A stretch of 64,000 nt of DNA, from NCBI RefSeq assembly GCF_025215155.1, contig NZ_JALHAM010000113.1, one strand, 5' to 3'. The notes beneath the pieces are model-generated. The model made no database searches, had not been told where the DNA came from, and saw only the letters and a list, made by a program, of their open reading frames with translations. This DNA is from Dryocola clanedunensis (GTDB taxonomy: Bacteria; Pseudomonadota; Gammaproteobacteria; Enterobacterales; Enterobacteriaceae). The position numbers and the translations under genes are program-made. Every line of letters begins with the position of its first letter. Within the stretch, counting starts at the first letter, position 1. Shown piece by piece: positions 62,452 to 64,000 of the stretch.

Positions 62452-62976
62452 TTACTTGTAGTTGAGGGTAAACTGCGACACGCCATTAGCAGTCCCGTTC
62501 CCCACAACTGCCGACGTAGAGACATAACGCGCTGTAAACTGCATTTTTGTCCCACCAGCCGCGAGCGGATAACTCATAGAGGCTGAGTGCAAAGGTACAA
62601 CACCATTAACATCAGATATTTCGATCCCTACACCTGTCGCCACACCTGTTCCGGGAGTAATTTTCAGCAAGTCACTGTTCGTCGCATCGGCTGAACCATC
62701 AAACTTCACCGTGGCGTTTTCCAAAGCAACAGGACAGCTGGTTAAATTAATCTCGAAGGGTTGTGGTGCAGATTTGATCCCAGCAGCGCCTGTTAACGAT
62801 GATTTGGACACTTTTCCAAGATCCACATTCATCGTTGACGAGGTTGCGGAGATCGCGCAGGTCTGATCTAAAACTTCTCCACTGAAGTTGATAGTGCCAT
62901 CGGCTGCCCTGGCGGCGTTTGTCATGCCCATCAATGCAACACCTGCGATTGCCATAGCCAATAATGTCTTTTTCAT
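62452..62976 (-). CDS. Major fimbrial subunit (type 1-like pilin)
   Basis: 174 residues from ATG 62976 (MKKTLLAMAIAGVALMG), signal peptide to ARA|A. Mature pilin ADGTINFSGEVLDQTCAIS, one Cys pair, and the end NGVSQFTLNYK with penultimate Tyr. First gene of the operon; the frame extends to 63018 but has no signal peptide there. Confidence 0.88.
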   Translation of the reverse strand: MKKTLLAMAIAGVALMGMTNAARAADGTINFSGEVLDQTCAISATSSTMNVDLGKVSKSSLTGAAGIKSAPQPFEINLTSCPVALENATVKFDGSADATNSDLLKITPGTGVATGVGIEISDVNGVVPLHSASMSYPLAAGGTKMQFTARYVSTSAVVGNGTANGVSQFTLNYK

Positions 62977-63803
62977 TGTTACTCTCTTATGTACATATTT
63001 TTTAAAAGGAGGAGCCATGAAATAAAGCGCTCCCCACGTCCATTTTTGTTTGGTGAAAAAGACGACAAATTGTTACTGCTTTCATCCTTCAATTTGCCAG
63101 TTTGTACCAAACCGTCAAATACGTTTAACTCCCGCATAGCGGCAATTAAATATAACGACACACCTCGCGAAGCGTTATTAGCACCTGTAAAATAAGCGCA
63201 ACCGTTAAAAGTATTCGGCAGTGGCATGCTAAGTATAAAAAAATCAATGTAAAGCAACCTGAAATAACACAAATAACAGAATTCATTTTAGTTAAAACCA
63301 GAGATTGATTTTAATTTAATTAATAACCACGGTGCGAGACCATAAGTTTATGATGAAATCAAAATAATATTAATGATTTAAAATCAAATAGTTATAGAGA
63401 TATGGCGGGCTTGACGCTCTTTTGTGATAGCTATTTCAATATACAGACACCACCAATAAAACATCTTAATAAGCCTTGCGGAAAATAACCCCTGCCACCT
63501 ATAAAATATTTAACGACAAACTTTCATTATTTAGATTTATTTAAACAAAAAATAACACCCGCAGCGGTCAAAATAAACACAAAAGGTCTATTTTTAGAAC
63601 ACAGCGAGATGAGGGAAGAGATGGAAATACCGGATGATATGGATGCCGTGTTAGCCCCACAGGGCGCATGCATACCTGGTTAAATGCAGATTGAGGAGGA
63701 TTGTCGATCCATTGCCGGTTTGTTACTTATAGATAAGGCGCTCATAAAGCCCCCTTATTCAGGGGGCTGAGCTGATGCTACCGATACTGATTACATGACA
63801 CCC
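62977..63803. promoter_or_regulatory. Long AT-rich region upstream of the fimbrial operon
   Basis: About 830 bases without a credible gene, very AT-rich (63240-63600), which suits H-NS silencing. I found no recombinase gene or clear inverted repeats of a fim-type switch. A tiny frame at 63609-63683 is probably chance. Confidence 0.6.
63748..63768. terminator. Hairpin downstream of the OmpH/Skp-like gene
   Basis: AGCCCCC (63748-63754) pairs with GGGGGCT (63762-63768), 36 bases after the stop on the minus strand. Weak T content follows. Confidence 0.5.
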
Positions 63804-64000
63804 CTATTTTTCTGCCTCAGCAGAAATGGGGCTTTTCTCAGCCGCCTTTTTAACGCTGATTTCAGGCAGCTTGCCGTAATCCACCTTCACCTCTTTTAGC
63901 TGGCTGATAATGTCCTTGCTGATGTCATTCTCCTTCGCCGCCGCAATCAGGCTGCGGCTGTCCACCACCACGGCGATTTTGTGGCTTTTACGGTACGCTT
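63804..64000 (-). CDS. OmpH/Skp-like periplasmic protein, C-terminal part (cut by window edge)
   Basis: The last ~65 codons are visible, ending in TAG at 63804. The sequence YRKSHKIAVVVDSRSLIAAA followed by DISKDIISQLKEV parallels the C-terminus of Skp/OmpH proteins (a strand, a 'VVDSxxL' turn, then the final helix with DIT-like motif). A charged Lys/Ala-rich tail follows. Skp-type proteins are periplasmic holdases. The start lies beyond the window, so length and signal peptide cannot be seen. Confidence 0.55.
   Translation of the reverse strand, partial: AYRKSHKIAVVVDSRSLIAAAKENDISKDIISQLKEVKVDYGKLPEISVKKAAEKSPISAEAEK

Noticed and set aside
63609..63683. Short acidic frame starting MREEMEIPDD
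   Set aside because: 24 codons, no neighbours or known match; likely chance.
62977..63803. Phase-variable fim-type switch
   Set aside because: No recombinase gene in the window and no convincing inverted repeat pair bounding a ~300-base segment.
1..64000. CRISPR array, tRNA, rRNA, prophage or intact insertion sequence
   Set aside because: None was seen: no regular repeat-spacer pattern, no tRNA-like cloverleaf noticed and no transposase or integrase gene.

Overview
The window is a stretch of chromosome from a member of the Enterobacteriaceae, most like the Enterobacter/Lelliottia/Leclercia group. The basis is a backbone in Escherichia coli order and near-E. coli protein sequence: torZ-like gene, flhEAB, cheZYBR-tap-tar, cheWA-motBA, flhCD, uspC, otsAB, araHGF, yecJ, azuC, yecR, ftnA, yecA. 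The species cannot be fixed from the sequence alone.

Layout. 1-5062: end of a molybdopterin TMAO-type reductase, an extra LpxA-like acyltransferase, a rhamnogalacturonan uptake and hydrolysis pair (rhiT-rhiN) and a broken XRE antitoxin gene. 5076-8693: flhE, flhA and flhB of the flagellar export gate. 8694-17127: an insertion between flhB and cheZ, holding five small genes that resemble antibiotic-modifying enzymes or small-molecule kinases (Vat/CatB acetyltransferase, GrpB, APH(6)-like, P-loop kinase, APH-fold protein) with a shared motif in the gaps, then a Fe3+ ABC transporter with two Fur-box candidates. 17128-23522: the tar-tap-cheRBYZ operon behind a clear FliA promoter. 23664-30695: a second insertion, with a Csu-type (archaic) chaperone-usher pilus operon and a divergent dicarboxylate/amino-acid symporter that has a perfect CRP site, ending in a BIME palindrome. 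30703-36917: motAB-cheAW, flhDC and the long flhDC control region with a perfect CRP site. 36918-43413: uspC, otsBA (trehalose synthesis) and araFGH (arabinose uptake).

43414-44343 has no gene but carries two related, inverted, highly structured palindromic elements whose stems covary around a conserved loop; this is the most unusual feature of the window. 44344-52360: cupin protein, DJ-1 family protein, a glycan locus (AraC regulator, DUF2264, LacY-type symporter, GH88 hydrolase) and a Dcu-type transporter. 52478-57291: yecJ, the 27-residue azuC gene under two CRP sites, a DHA2 exporter, an RpiB/LacAB-type isomerase, yecR, ftnA and a yecA-type gene without the SEC-C tail. 57407-62976: a second, FimD/PapC-type chaperone-usher fimbrial operon. 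63804-64000: the end of an OmpH/Skp-like gene.

Taken together the window is a motility and chemotaxis backbone interrupted at several junctions by surface adhesion, plant or host glycan use, iron uptake and resistance-like cargo. Unsaturated-uronide hydrolases of both GH105 and GH88 types plus an RpiB-like isomerase suggest use of pectin or glycosaminoglycan breakdown products.
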